The position numbers were made by a program, and so were the translations under genes. Below, one piece after another: positions 36,835 to 45,944 of a stretch of 64,000 nucleotides of DNA (its first letter is position 1; each line of letters starts with the position of its first letter). Origin of the DNA: an uncultured Saprospiraceae bacterium (lineage in GTDB: Bacteria; Bacteroidota; Bacteroidia; Chitinophagales; Saprospiraceae); contig CALDEM010000006.1 of the NCBI GenBank assembly GCA_937942435.1, positions 1 through 64,000 of the forward strand, in the 5' to 3' direction. The notes beneath the pieces are model-generated. The model saw only the letters and a list, made by a program, of their open reading frames with translations. It was not told where the DNA came from and ran no database searches.

Positions 36835-37596
36835 ATGTCGAGCCGACAAGATCGCGATGTCCAACTTATATATGGTCGCAATCCTATAGTTGATGCACTA
36901 GACGAGGGAAAATCTTTTGAACGTATCTACATGAGGGATAACCTCACAGGAGAACTCGAGAAGTTAGTCCGCCAGAGATGCAAAGAGCAAGAAATACCAC
37001 TTAAGAAGGTGCCGCTCGTTAAGCTAGACCGCTTGGCACATAATAGAAATCATCAAGGCGTAGTGGGCATAGGTTCTATCATCACATATCAAGAGATAGA
37101 TATGATGGTACCCCATCTTTATGAGCAAGGCATAGATCCGATATTGGTATTGTTAGATAATGTCCAAGATGTGCGTAACATCGGAGCTATAGCAAGAAGT
37201 GCTGAAGCTTTTGGGGCGCATGGCCTAATCATCAGTGGCAAGCAAGCAGGTATGATCACCCATGATAGTCTGAAGTCTTCTGCTGGTGCATTAGCGAGGA
37301 TCCATGTATGTCGTGAGAAGAACACAATCAAGACGATTGAAGCGCTGCGCGCTCATGGTATAAAGACAGTAGGAACTACACTAACACAAAGTTCTCCTAT
37401 ACATGAGACCGCTCTAACCGCTCCAGTTTGCCTCTTGCTTGGATCAGAAGGTGATGGCTTACATAAAAGCGTCGAGCAAGCCTGTGACCAGCTGATCTCC
37501 ATCCCTCAAAGCGGCGACACGGACTCGCTCAATGTCTCAGTAGCTGCCGGAGTAGTACTTTATGAAGTACAACGACAGATCAATCAAAACAGTTAA
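36835..37596 (+). CDS. rlmB: 23S rRNA (guanosine-2'-O-)-methyltransferase RlmB
   Basis: A 253-residue SpoU/TrmH-class methyltransferase. It begins with the RNA-binding YGRNPIVDALDEGK substrate-binding part, then the knot motifs LDNVQDVRNIGAIARSAEAFG (in part, about 106-126), LLGSEGDGL (about 201-209) and IPQSGDTDSLNVSVAAGV (in part, near 223-240). It methylates G2251 in the ribosomal peptidyl transferase centre. The start at 36835 fits the short N-terminal tail before YGRNPI. Confidence 0.9.
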   Translation: MSSRQDRDVQLIYGRNPIVDALDEGKSFERIYMRDNLTGELEKLVRQRCKEQEIPLKKVPLVKLDRLAHNRNHQGVVGIGSIITYQEIDMMVPHLYEQGIDPILVLLDNVQDVRNIGAIARSAEAFGAHGLIISGKQAGMITHDSLKSSAGALARIHVCREKNTIKTIEALRAHGIKTVGTTLTQSSPIHETALTAPVCLLLGSEGDGLHKSVEQACDQLISIPQSGDTDSLNVSVAAGVVLYEVQRQINQNS

Positions 37597-37684
37597 ATGA
37601 CCCTTCAATGGAACAAATCATTGATATAGATCATTAGCATACTATAGAAACAAAGCGATAACTTAGACTTTAAGCAATTACAAT

Positions 37685-38626
37685 ATGACCAATACGAAGT
37701 ATCTCATGCTCTCTCTTATCAGCATGATCTTATTTAACGCAAGTTGTAAGACATCTGAAACATCTAAAGTTATGGACACTGCAGATAAAGTGACCATGGC
37801 TGATGCAAAGGATGAAAAAAGTCTTCTGTGGGAGATCAGTGGTAATAATCTGACCGAGAGCTCTTATCTCTTTGGGACTATCCATATGATCGAAAGCAAG
37901 GATTATTTTCTGCCTCAAGGCACCTTAAGTGCGATCGATGCTACAAGCAAGATGATGTTTGAGATTGATATGGCTGACATGAGTGACCCCATGAAGTTGA
38001 TGCCACTACTACAGAAAGCATATATGAAAGGTGACACTACTCTTAAAGACTTAGTAACACCTGAAGACTATGCTTTGGTGGAAGCAAAGTTTCAAGAGAT
38101 AGGTATGCCACTTTTCTTATTAGAGAGGATCAAGCCTATGTTTTTGTCAGTATTTGCTACTGGAGATTTTGATCCTCAAGGGATGGAAAACGGCACAATC
38201 AAATCATACGAGATGGAGTTTGCCAAGATGGCTGAAGATGGTGATAAAAGCACTGGTGGATTAGAAAGTATAGAATATCAAATAGGCATCTTTGATGCCA
38301 TCCCTTATAAAGATCAAGCTGACATGCTTATGGAAGCCATCAAATCAACCGGCACTGATGACGACTCTTTTGTCAAGCTGGTTAATTTATATAAAGATCA
38401 GGATGTACATGGCCTCTTCGAGATGATGAAAGAAGACGACTCTATCGAAGAGTTTGAAGATGTTCTACTGTTTCAACGCAATCGCAATTGGATACCTATC
38501 ATGGCAGAAGAAATGAAGAAAGAGAGAGTTTTCTTCGCTGTGGGCGCTGGTCACTTAGGCGGAGATATGGGTGTCATCAATCTCTTGAGAAAACAAGGTT
38601 ATAAAGTCTCTGCAGTCAAGAGCTAA
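37685..38626 (+). CDS. TraB/GumN-family lipoprotein
   Basis: A 313-residue lipoprotein (NASCKTS; Cys21). The TraB/GumN motifs are SSYLFGTIHMI (about 60-70) and VFFAVGAGHLGGDMGVINLLRKQGYKV (in part, near 283-308). The GTIHM and GAGHLGG motifs resemble the metal-binding pair of the family, linked to peptide or protein cleavage. Substrate unknown. The gamma carbonic anhydrase follows 3 bp later. Confidence 0.82.
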   Translation: MTNTKYLMLSLISMILFNASCKTSETSKVMDTADKVTMADAKDEKSLLWEISGNNLTESSYLFGTIHMIESKDYFLPQGTLSAIDATSKMMFEIDMADMSDPMKLMPLLQKAYMKGDTTLKDLVTPEDYALVEAKFQEIGMPLFLLERIKPMFLSVFATGDFDPQGMENGTIKSYEMEFAKMAEDGDKSTGGLESIEYQIGIFDAIPYKDQADMLMEAIKSTGTDDDSFVKLVNLYKDQDVHGLFEMMKEDDSIEEFEDVLLFQRNRNWIPIMAEEMKKERVFFAVGAGHLGGDMGVINLLRKQGYKVSAVKS

Positions 38627-38628
38627 GC

Positions 38629-39150
38629 ATGGCTACGATTATACCTTTGGGATCGAGAAAGCCCTCGATACATGAGTCATGTTGGCTTGCGCCAAATGCT
38701 ACTATCATAGGTGATGTCTCTCTTTCTGAAGATTGCACAGTTTGGTTTTCTGCGGTGGTAAGAGGTGATGTATGTAGTATAGAAGTAGGCGCAAAAACCA
38801 ACATACAAGATGGTGTCATTATCCATGGCACTTATAAAAAATCAAAGACTGTCATCGGGAGTGAAGTTTCGATAGGTCATGGAGCTGTATTGCATGGTTG
38901 TACCATACATGATAAAGTACTTGTCGGCATGAAAGCTGTCATCATGGATAATGCGGTCGTTCAATCAAATGTCATTGTTGCTGCAGGTGCAGTCGTACTT
39001 GAAAACTCAGTACTAGAATCAGGCTATATCTATGCAGGTGTGCCTGCTAAACAAGTCAAAAAAATAGATCAAGAACAAACAGAGTGGCATATCAATCGCA
39101 CTGCTGATGCATATCTGCTCTACTCATCTTGGTACCAAGAAGAACAATAG
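38629..39150 (+). CDS. Gamma carbonic anhydrase family protein
   Basis: A 173-residue left-handed beta-helix protein with repeated hexapeptides (IIGDVSLSEDCTVWFSAVVRGDV in part). The zinc histidine pattern is IIHGTY and GHGAVLHGC (His76, His91 and His96 or near). It resembles YrdA/PaaY-type proteins. It begins 3 bp after the TraB/GumN gene. Whether it has carbonic anhydrase activity cannot be judged. Confidence 0.85.
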   Translation: MATIIPLGSRKPSIHESCWLAPNATIIGDVSLSEDCTVWFSAVVRGDVCSIEVGAKTNIQDGVIIHGTYKKSKTVIGSEVSIGHGAVLHGCTIHDKVLVGMKAVIMDNAVVQSNVIVAAGAVVLENSVLESGYIYAGVPAKQVKKIDQEQTEWHINRTADAYLLYSSWYQEEQ

Positions 39151-39157
39151 AGCATCT

Positions 39158-40189
39158 TCAATAGTCGATCCTCTCTCCTTCTGCTAGATATGCTCTCAGG
39201 TCAGCCAGCTGCTGATCGCTCATCCGCTCTTCTGTATAGTGAGGCATGTATGACCTCTTACCATATTTTGAAAAAGTACCATACCGCACAACCTGATACA
39301 AAGAGTGATTATTATAAGTATCAGCTTTGCTATCCAGGTGGTTAAGGCTCAGTGCTCTCTTATCCAAATGCAAAAATGAGTATCTCTTCTGATAATGACA
39401 GTGCAAGCAGCTTTGTTCATAAATGCGCCCTCCATTGGTTACATCGCCTTTTAGTCCTACCCCTATTTTACGATCTGCAGGTGGGTCAAGAAAGGTAGCC
39501 TCGGATTTTTTAGCATATTTTGAAGCAACCAGCCTCAATCCCTCATTATGCAGAGCAGGATTATCCACTGCATCTTTAAGAGATGCTAACTCCTCATCAG
39601 AGATATCAAGATCTCCTACTTTAAGATCTATCGTCCAGAGATAAGCTAATATGGACTCTAACTCCCAGTCTTTAAGCTTCCTACCCTGAGCGCACTCTAA
39701 AGCACACAATTGGATAGCTCCTCTGATGTCATTACGGGCAGGCTTAACAAGGTCGCCGTACTTTTTCTCATAGTCTCCGTTGTAGTAAGTGTCTCTATTG
39801 ACAGCACCATACAGCGTTGTTGCTTGTAAAAAAGGCAAACCTTTATTAACCGCATACTCTAATCTGTCTTCAGGAGTAGGATGAAGAAGATTGGGGTCTT
39901 CTTTTTTGACATTATGACAAGACGAACATACAAAGTGCTTACTCTGCCTTCTTGACTTCTTTTCTCCTTTTCGTTTTGAAAACCCGTTTTTCACAATGTC
40001 TTCGCCGATAGAAGCTTTCACTCCTCGAACTTTTGTATTGGGTTTTTTAGATCTATAATCAGTACCTAACACTTCTTGAAGCTCTACTACACTAGTAGAG
40101 CGATCAAGTTTAAACTTCTTGTTCAACGGTATGAACGCCATCAATATAAAGATGGCTATTGTTCCTATGATGACTTTTTTCATCTTCAA
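39158..40189 (-). CDS. Di-haem cytochrome c
   Basis: A 343-residue exported protein with an N-terminal hydrophobic helix (6-22) and two CxxCH haem sites: CSSCH (88-92) and CLHCH (261-265). A Met ligand near MPHYT follows in the second domain. The architecture resembles periplasmic c-type cytochromes with an N-terminal anchor. It ends 7 bp from the convergent gamma carbonic anhydrase. The partner DUF5777 gene ends exactly one base before it. Confidence 0.85.
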   Translation of the reverse strand: MKMKKVIIGTIAIFILMAFIPLNKKFKLDRSTSVVELQEVLGTDYRSKKPNTKVRGVKASIGEDIVKNGFSKRKGEKKSRRQSKHFVCSSCHNVKKEDPNLLHPTPEDRLEYAVNKGLPFLQATTLYGAVNRDTYYNGDYEKKYGDLVKPARNDIRGAIQLCALECAQGRKLKDWELESILAYLWTIDLKVGDLDISDEELASLKDAVDNPALHNEGLRLVASKYAKKSEATFLDPPADRKIGVGLKGDVTNGGRIYEQSCLHCHYQKRYSFLHLDKRALSLNHLDSKADTYNNHSLYQVVRYGTFSKYGKRSYMPHYTEERMSDQQLADLRAYLAEGERIDY

Positions 40190-41074
40190 TTACAAATTAA
40201 ATAATCGAGAAATCGTAAACCCTAATCTGAATTCTCCATCTCCCCAATTACTCCGCGTATATGGGATATAGTCAGTCTCTGCTATGCCTTGAGAGTTAGT
40301 GAGATTGATCTGAAAGACGTGTCCTCCACTTGTATCAAACTCAAATCCAATCCCAATCGAAGGATAAAACCCACTATCCTCACTTGATCGTAATTCTGAC
40401 AATACAGGAAACGTAAAATCTCCTAGGACTGCGATTGCCTTGGTCACTTGTGCTCTAAAACCACCACCTAAACTGGCCAAGTCATTTTCATCACCGGTCA
40501 GGACAACATTGCGATAAGTCCATTGAGCATTGAATTGTCCCGAAAATCGATCTGAAAACTTTCTTGCAACATGAAGACCTATATGAGAGGTGAGTCTATG
40601 CGATCCCTTCTCAAAAAAGTTTAGGACGCCTTCTATCTCACTTTTTTGCATGGTAGAAAAAGACACTGCTCCGACTACCGACATACTGATAGGCAAGTTG
40701 CCATTGCGCTCTTGAGTCATGATCCGAGCTTTAAAAAGGCTATTGATATTTTGCTTGAGTGGACCCGCTCCTTTAGTTCTATTGATACCCACCATGAGGG
40801 CATCAGTGATACCATACTCAAATCCTATAGATACATCTGAGGCATTCTCTAGGCCATAAAAAGTAGGCCACCCACCATTACTTCCTGCCAAATCTCCAAA
40901 CCTATGAACGATGCGAAAATCCATCTTCCTGGCAGGCAGAGTCTCTACAGAATGAGAACTGATAATCCTAGAATGTCTAAAGGTCTCAATTAGTGTTTCT
41001 TCTACTCCTTCTTTCTGGCCTGACATCTCTATCATTGCTCCGAATAACAGTAGGCTTATAAACATTATGCGCAT
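40190..41074 (-). CDS. DUF5777-family outer-membrane protein
   Basis: A 294-residue protein with a signal peptide (ending EMSGQ, about 20). The start of the mature part VETLPARKMDFRIVHRFGDLAGSNGGWPTFYGLEN (in part) and the barrel-like rest match DUF5777. It abuts the di-haem cytochrome, the same order as often seen in Bacteroidota, where the two probably take part in an extracytoplasmic electron or redox path. Confidence 0.8.
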   Translation of the reverse strand: MRIMFISLLLFGAMIEMSGQKEGVEETLIETFRHSRIISSHSVETLPARKMDFRIVHRFGDLAGSNGGWPTFYGLENASDVSIGFEYGITDALMVGINRTKGAGPLKQNINSLFKARIMTQERNGNLPISMSVVGAVSFSTMQKSEIEGVLNFFEKGSHRLTSHIGLHVARKFSDRFSGQFNAQWTYRNVVLTGDENDLASLGGGFRAQVTKAIAVLGDFTFPVLSELRSSEDSGFYPSIGIGFEFDTSGGHVFQINLTNSQGIAETDYIPYTRSNWGDGEFRLGFTISRLFNL

Positions 41075-41190
41075 AGATCGATTTATATCGTGAAGAACAA
41101 AACTCTTTTTGTCCTAAATTTGTATTGTTTAAGTAGGATAACGTATTCCTAACGCAATATTTGAATAAAAATCTTAATAAAGACAAATAA

Positions 41191-41604
41191 ATGTATCCAA
41201 TAGAGCTAACCATCCCAATGTCCAAAGATCTTACTGATTTTGGATTTGAAAGTCTACCGTCTGACGCAGATGTAATCAGTGCCCTCGACAATGCTGAAGG
41301 GACAACCCTTCTTGTTGTTAATAGTGTATGTGGTTGTGCTGCTGCCAACGCTCGTCCAGGTGCCAAGATGGCCATCCAAAACGACAAGCGCCCTACCAAG
41401 TGCTATACAGTATTTGCTGGGGTAAACAAAGGAGCAACAGAAAAGGCAAGAGAATACTTGCTTCCATATCCCCCATCTTCTCCAGCGATCGCCTTATTCA
41501 AGGAGGGTAAGCTGGTTCATATGCTGGAGCGCCACCATATCGAAGGTAGATCAGCGCAGATGATTGCTGAGAACTTAGTTAGTGCCTTCGATCAGTTCTG
41601 CTAG
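41191..41604 (+). CDS. BrxA/BrxB-family bacilliredoxin
   Basis: A 137-residue thioredoxin-fold protein with the active site CGC (Cys47-Gly-Cys49) in NSVCGCAAANARPG, which is diagnostic for bacilliredoxin (YphP/YqiW). It removes bacillithiol from mixed disulfides. It should pair with YpdA at 16121-17104. It is monocistronic with a strong bidirectional terminator behind it. Confidence 0.9.
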   Translation: MYPIELTIPMSKDLTDFGFESLPSDADVISALDNAEGTTLLVVNSVCGCAAANARPGAKMAIQNDKRPTKCYTVFAGVNKGATEKAREYLLPYPPSSPAIALFKEGKLVHMLERHHIEGRSAQMIAENLVSAFDQFC

Positions 41605-41622
41605 TAGAGTAAACAGATATAC

Positions 41623-41664
41623 AAAAAGAGCTCCCGTAAGACTTACTTACGGGAGCTCTTTTTT
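41623..41664. terminator. Bidirectional Rho-independent terminator
   Basis: An 18-bp perfect stem (AAAAAGAGCTCCCGTAAG / CTTACGGGAGCTCTTTTT) with loop ACTTA. The arms end in A and T runs, so it can end both the bacilliredoxin gene and the large minus-strand T9SS gene. Confidence 0.92.
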
Positions 41665-41686
41665 GTTTAGACTAAAATTAGATCGC

Positions 41687-44600
41687 CTATCTGGCGACTT
41701 GGATTAATTTATGTTGTTGTGTACTTCCTATCGTTGCTAAGATTATATATGAACCGCTCTGAAGATCTGAACAGTCGATATTGATCATATTGTGACCTGA
41801 GAAGACATCATAAGCTATAGCTGATCTGACTTCTCTGCCCAATAAATCCGTAACTTTTATTGTAGCAACATCATCAGTTGTGACCATTAAGTCAAGCTGA
41901 GCATTCTGCCTTATTGGATTAGGATATACCTTAAGTGCAGGCTGACTATTGAGTAAGACATCTATAGCTATGATATTACTGTAGTCGTAGCCTCCATCAA
42001 AATCAACTTGTCTCAATCTATAATAGTATGTACCACTTCTATTGACATCCTCATCAGCATATCCGTATTCGTTAATAATGGTTGTTGTACCGTTACCATC
42101 GATAGTACCGACGACTTCCCAATCACCATTGCTATTGACTATTCTTTCTAATTCGAAGAAGTCATTATTAATCTCAGTTGCGGTCACCCACTTCAGTACG
42201 TTAGCACTTCTTAGAGCGTCCCAGCTTCCGCTAAATGATAATAGCTCAATAGGTAGTGCCTCTAATCTTATACCTGCATTGACACCTAATACCGAATCTT
42301 GGGGGCCTACAAAGAATACACCTGTCTGACCTGTGTTATTGTCTACATCACTATCTAATAATGGGTCTCCACCTTGATTTGGAGCGACATAACTTTCTCC
42401 ATTCTCATTTGCTAAGAATCGTACATAGTATGAACCAGCTGTGAGTCCATTGACACAATATCTACCATCACCACCTGTCACTCCTACTGACACTACCTCA
42501 TCGGTATCAGAACTAACTATCTCCACTTGAGAATTATCGACAACCTCATCAACTCCTTCGTCATATACGCCTTCCGTGCCTCTTTCGTTTTCTCTCCAAA
42601 CCAATCCACAAGTGATTCCTCCAGTATAGATACCAAATGCGACGTTCTCTGTTTTTACTCCTTCGCTCGGAGATATTATATCTGTAGTACCCAAGCCAAA
42701 GGCTCCAGTAGCGTCACTATCTCGTTCATCATCGTTACCCACATCAGGCTCAGTTAAAGCCTTTCCGTCAGGAAGAATGATTTCAACGTAGTAGTCTCTT
42801 ACCGGTATGTTATCAAAGCAGTAGAAACCTTCTTCGCCCGTCTCGGGATTGGTAAGTGATATAGTCGTTGCCACTCGGTTTCCATTAGCGTCGTATAAGT
42901 TGATCGTTGCATCATTAACTCCTACTTCTGTATCATCTCTACGTCCATCTGCATCTTCGTCTTCCCACACGAAACCTCCGATACCTGTAGATGTTCTGAA
43001 CCCTGCATCTATATCAGTTCGTTCTTCTCCCTCTCCGATAACAAGTGTAGTGGTTAATCCATTGTCTCCAACATCACTATCTCCTGCTGCGTCTCCTTGA
43101 TTTTGAGTAGTAGGTACAAAGCCCGTCGGCGAATCAAAGCCAATAATATAACTACTTTGATATACATTGAAATTATAAAATCCTGGCTCGCCTGTATCTG
43201 GGTTATTGGCAGTCGTAGTTGTGCAAGATGGGAAGTCTGGAAAATCCGGAATACCATCATTGTCAAAATCTGTAAACAGGTTAACAGTGACTCCATTGAT
43301 CCCTGACTCATTAGCATCTTGACGACCATTGCCGTTAGCGTCTTCCCAAACAAAATCACCAAAGTTTGATATTTCTTCTCCTGTGATATCTTGAGATACT
43401 ACTCCTACACATCTATTGTCCAATGTCACTGTAACTGTATAAGTCTCAACTTCAGTTGCTGATACTTCTATAAATGATTCTGTCGCACCTGTACTCCACT
43501 GATACGTTGTGAATGTCTCCCCAACTTGCAATATAGCAGTCGTTGTTATATCACATCCCTTCAGATCAAAAAAGATAGTTGGATTGAGCTGATCACACAC
43601 TCCGATATTAAATGTTTGTAACACTGTTATATCTCCAGGTGTAATATCTCCGATGTTCTGACCTACTTCTAATCCTTGTATGGTTGCTCCTGTCTCAAAA
43701 TCTATAAAAAACGCTACGTATATCGCTGCGTCTAAACTCCCAAAGTTAGTTTCATCACCAATGCTGACAATCACTCCGTCATTATCTGTAAGAACGACAT
43801 TTGATGTCCTTCCTGCCCCTGGTGTCTCTGTTACCGCAATCGTTACGTCCTCACCTAAGCAAAAGTTACATTTTGCAATCTCTGTACAAACTGTAAAGTC
43901 AAATGGACTGCCGATCTCAAAACAGTCGTCATCACCCGTGATATTTAAAATATTTCCACCTACAGATAAGCCACTTAACGTTGACGTCGTAGGTCTAAAG
44001 TTGATCGGATATATTCTATAATACCCTTCTTCAAATAACTCAAATGAAGGCGCATTATTATTAATGCCTAAGATCACTCCATCAGCAGACGTCACTACAT
44101 AAGTTGTTGTATATAAGGATGTCTGGTTTCCTCCATCTATATCAAGGACCACTCTTCCGATGACATAATCACATGACCCAGCACCTCTTGACTCTCCTGT
44201 CAAAGTAGGTGCCAATGCATTACAAACTGTAGAACAATTAGCAAATGGTTCACAATCAGGATCAAGACAATCTATCAGGCCATCGTTATCGTTATCTGCA
44301 TTGTCGTTACAGTCTATATCTCCATTTTCAGCAGAGAGTGGAGGGCACGTCATGTCAAAGCATGCATCATCTCCAGAAGATGGACTCAGATCACCAAAAT
44401 CCGTAGGCACTGCAGCTTGCGCTGTGGTGTTGATCAAGGCATCAACCTCAACCATAGAGCCATTGTATGGGTTAGTAACACCATCTCTTGCCCATGTCGC
44501 CTCAAAGCAGACATCTGTACCTGTTATGGCTTCATCGCTAATAGCAAAACAAAGTTCTGCTGTAGTGATTGGGAAACCTGGATCTACAAAGACCGTACTG

Positions 44601-45691
44601 ACTTCTGGATCATCTAATAAAATGGTGAAATTTATAAATCCAAGATCACCTTCAAAAGGTAGATCTCCAATACCTGTGGCATTTACATTTTCTATTGGTG
44701 TAGATGCTTGAAGGGCCAAATCTCTAAACTCTCCACCTAAACTACTTGTACCTGATACAAAAGATCCAACTGCACTATTATAAAAAAGCTGATATCGCTG
44801 GCTCCCCAATAAGTATGATTCATCATTGGCTGTAGAGATGTTAACGTTGTAACATGCCATGCCAGTTGAACAATCGATAGTCCTAAGTTCTAATGCGATG
44901 CCAAACTGTTTTGGAGGTTCAGCACATGGCTCAGTATTAGCACAATCAGGATCTGCACAATCAACTAAGCCATCTTCGTCATTATCTATACCATCACTAC
45001 AATTAGCATCTGTATTTTCATTGTCTGCTCCTCCACATATCGCTGATATACATGATGGATCTCCATCTTCAGCATCTAAATCATCAAATATTCTTCCTAC
45101 TGCAGGTGTAGTAACATTGGGTTGTACCCACTCTGATATCTCAACAAATGCTGTTGCGATACCATCTGTCTTGCCCATCTGTGCCCACACGAGACCTAAA
45201 CACTCAGAACCATTGTCTATTACTTCTTGGGTAACATCAAAGCATAACTTGGTTGTAGGTACATAATCAGCATTTGCCGGAAGGTCGATACCTCCATTGG
45301 TAAGATTCATGAGATCCACAGAGTAGTTCAAGAATCCTAATGTCGCTTTAAATGGCAAGTCACCTGGAAACGCAGAAGCATCTACATTCTGAAAATCCGC
45401 AGTGAGTAGTATATCCGAATACTGACTCGGATCTAAGATCCTTTCTGCTGACCCATCTATGTAAGATGCCATTGAGGCATCATAGAATATTCTATAGTTC
45501 TGTCCAGCCAGATTCCAAGAGCTACCGTCACCAGTACGCACTAAAGTATTGTAACAAATCTGGCGAGAGCTACAATCAATAGTATCTATTGAAAAACTAA
45601 CGTCAAACTGCCGTTCTTCTTGGCTAAATATGACAGAGGATGATAGCAGGCATGCTATCGCCATTAAGGTTTGTATCGTTTTCATCATCAT
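41687..45691 (-). CDS. Giant T9SS surface protein with two LAGQNYR modules and three SdrD-like B domains
   Basis: A 1334-residue exported protein. In order: signal peptide (1-23); a first module (about 25-205) with LAGQNYRIFYD, LGFLNYSVDL, TKLCFDV, GLVWAQ and ATAFVEISEW; a Ca-binding-like linker CSDGIDNDEDGLVDC; a second module (about 262-450, LLGSQRYQLFY, LGFINFTILL, AELCFAI); a second linker DCNDNADNDNDGLIDC; two beta segments (495-710); an Ig-like part (715-790, YQWSTGATES); three SdrD-like domains (about 795-1135: GDFVWEDANGNGRQDANESG and the like); an FN3-like region (to 1245); and a T9SS sorting domain (1255-1334, VYPNPIRQNAQLDLMV). It is the first or only gene of its unit; three relatives follow upstream on the same strand. 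Confidence 0.88.
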   Translation of the reverse strand: MMMKTIQTLMAIACLLSSSVIFSQEERQFDVSFSIDTIDCSSRQICYNTLVRTGDGSSWNLAGQNYRIFYDASMASYIDGSAERILDPSQYSDILLTADFQNVDASAFPGDLPFKATLGFLNYSVDLMNLTNGGIDLPANADYVPTTKLCFDVTQEVIDNGSECLGLVWAQMGKTDGIATAFVEISEWVQPNVTTPAVGRIFDDLDAEDGDPSCISAICGGADNENTDANCSDGIDNDEDGLVDCADPDCANTEPCAEPPKQFGIALELRTIDCSTGMACYNVNISTANDESYLLGSQRYQLFYNSAVGSFVSGTSSLGGEFRDLALQASTPIENVNATGIGDLPFEGDLGFINFTILLDDPEVSTVFVDPGFPITTAELCFAISDEAITGTDVCFEATWARDGVTNPYNGSMVEVDALINTTAQAAVPTDFGDLSPSSGDDACFDMTCPPLSAENGDIDCNDNADNDNDGLIDCLDPDCEPFANCSTVCNALAPTLTGESRGAGSCDYVIGRVVLDIDGGNQTSLYTTTYVVTSADGVILGINNNAPSFELFEEGYYRIYPINFRPTTSTLSGLSVGGNILNITGDDDCFEIGSPFDFTVCTEIAKCNFCLGEDVTIAVTETPGAGRTSNVVLTDNDGVIVSIGDETNFGSLDAAIYVAFFIDFETGATIQGLEVGQNIGDITPGDITVLQTFNIGVCDQLNPTIFFDLKGCDITTTAILQVGETFTTYQWSTGATESFIEVSATEVETYTVTVTLDNRCVGVVSQDITGEEISNFGDFVWEDANGNGRQDANESGINGVTVNLFTDFDNDGIPDFPDFPSCTTTTANNPDTGEPGFYNFNVYQSSYIIGFDSPTGFVPTTQNQGDAAGDSDVGDNGLTTTLVIGEGEERTDIDAGFRTSTGIGGFVWEDEDADGRRDDTEVGVNDATINLYDANGNRVATTISLTNPETGEEGFYCFDNIPVRDYYVEIILPDGKALTEPDVGNDDERDSDATGAFGLGTTDIISPSEGVKTENVAFGIYTGGITCGLVWRENERGTEGVYDEGVDEVVDNSQVEIVSSDTDEVVSVGVTGGDGRYCVNGLTAGSYYVRFLANENGESYVAPNQGGDPLLDSDVDNNTGQTGVFFVGPQDSVLGVNAGIRLEALPIELLSFSGSWDALRSANVLKWVTATEINNDFFELERIVNSNGDWEVVGTIDGNGTTTIINEYGYADEDVNRSGTYYYRLRQVDFDGGYDYSNIIAIDVLLNSQPALKVYPNPIRQNAQLDLMVTTDDVATIKVTDLLGREVRSAIAYDVFSGHNMINIDCSDLQSGSYIILATIGSTQQHKLIQVAR

Positions 45692-45702
45692 ACATTAGAT
45701 GA

Positions 45703-45722
45703 GTTCAGAATAGTCTCTGAAC
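45703..45722. promoter_or_regulatory. Inverted repeat in the leader of the giant T9SS gene
   Basis: GTTCAGA-ATAGTC-TCTGAAC is a 7-bp inverted repeat with a 6-bp spacer, 11 bp ahead of the ATG. It may act as an operator or as a leader hairpin. Confidence 0.3.
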
Positions 45723-45847
45723 CCAATTGGGGGCTAAACTAACATATTAATTTTAATTGTTATGCTTTACTCCCAATATTTTAACACTTTATATATGATA
45801 AAACTTAATAATATGTTTTTTCGGCACTATTTATGCTCTATGCCCAT

Positions 45848-45884
45848 AAAAAAAGGCCTCACACCAATTGAATGATGTAAGGCC
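45848..45884 (-). terminator. Rho-independent terminator of the 292-residue module protein gene
   Basis: On the minus strand the stem GGCCTTACATC / GGTGTGAGGCC (two G-T pairs) with loop ATTCAATT is followed by seven T. It lies 60 bp past the stop of the gene at 45945. Confidence 0.75.
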
Positions 45885-45944
45885 ATATATAGACTCTAAA
45901 AACTTCCCTCATCTCTGAGGAAGGTCATTATACTTATACACTAA

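Noticed and set aside
42042-45266. Long plus-strand frames opposite the giant T9SS gene
   Set aside because: They mirror the repetitive, Asp/Thr-rich coding strand and show Ser/Pro-rich shadow composition without domains or signals.
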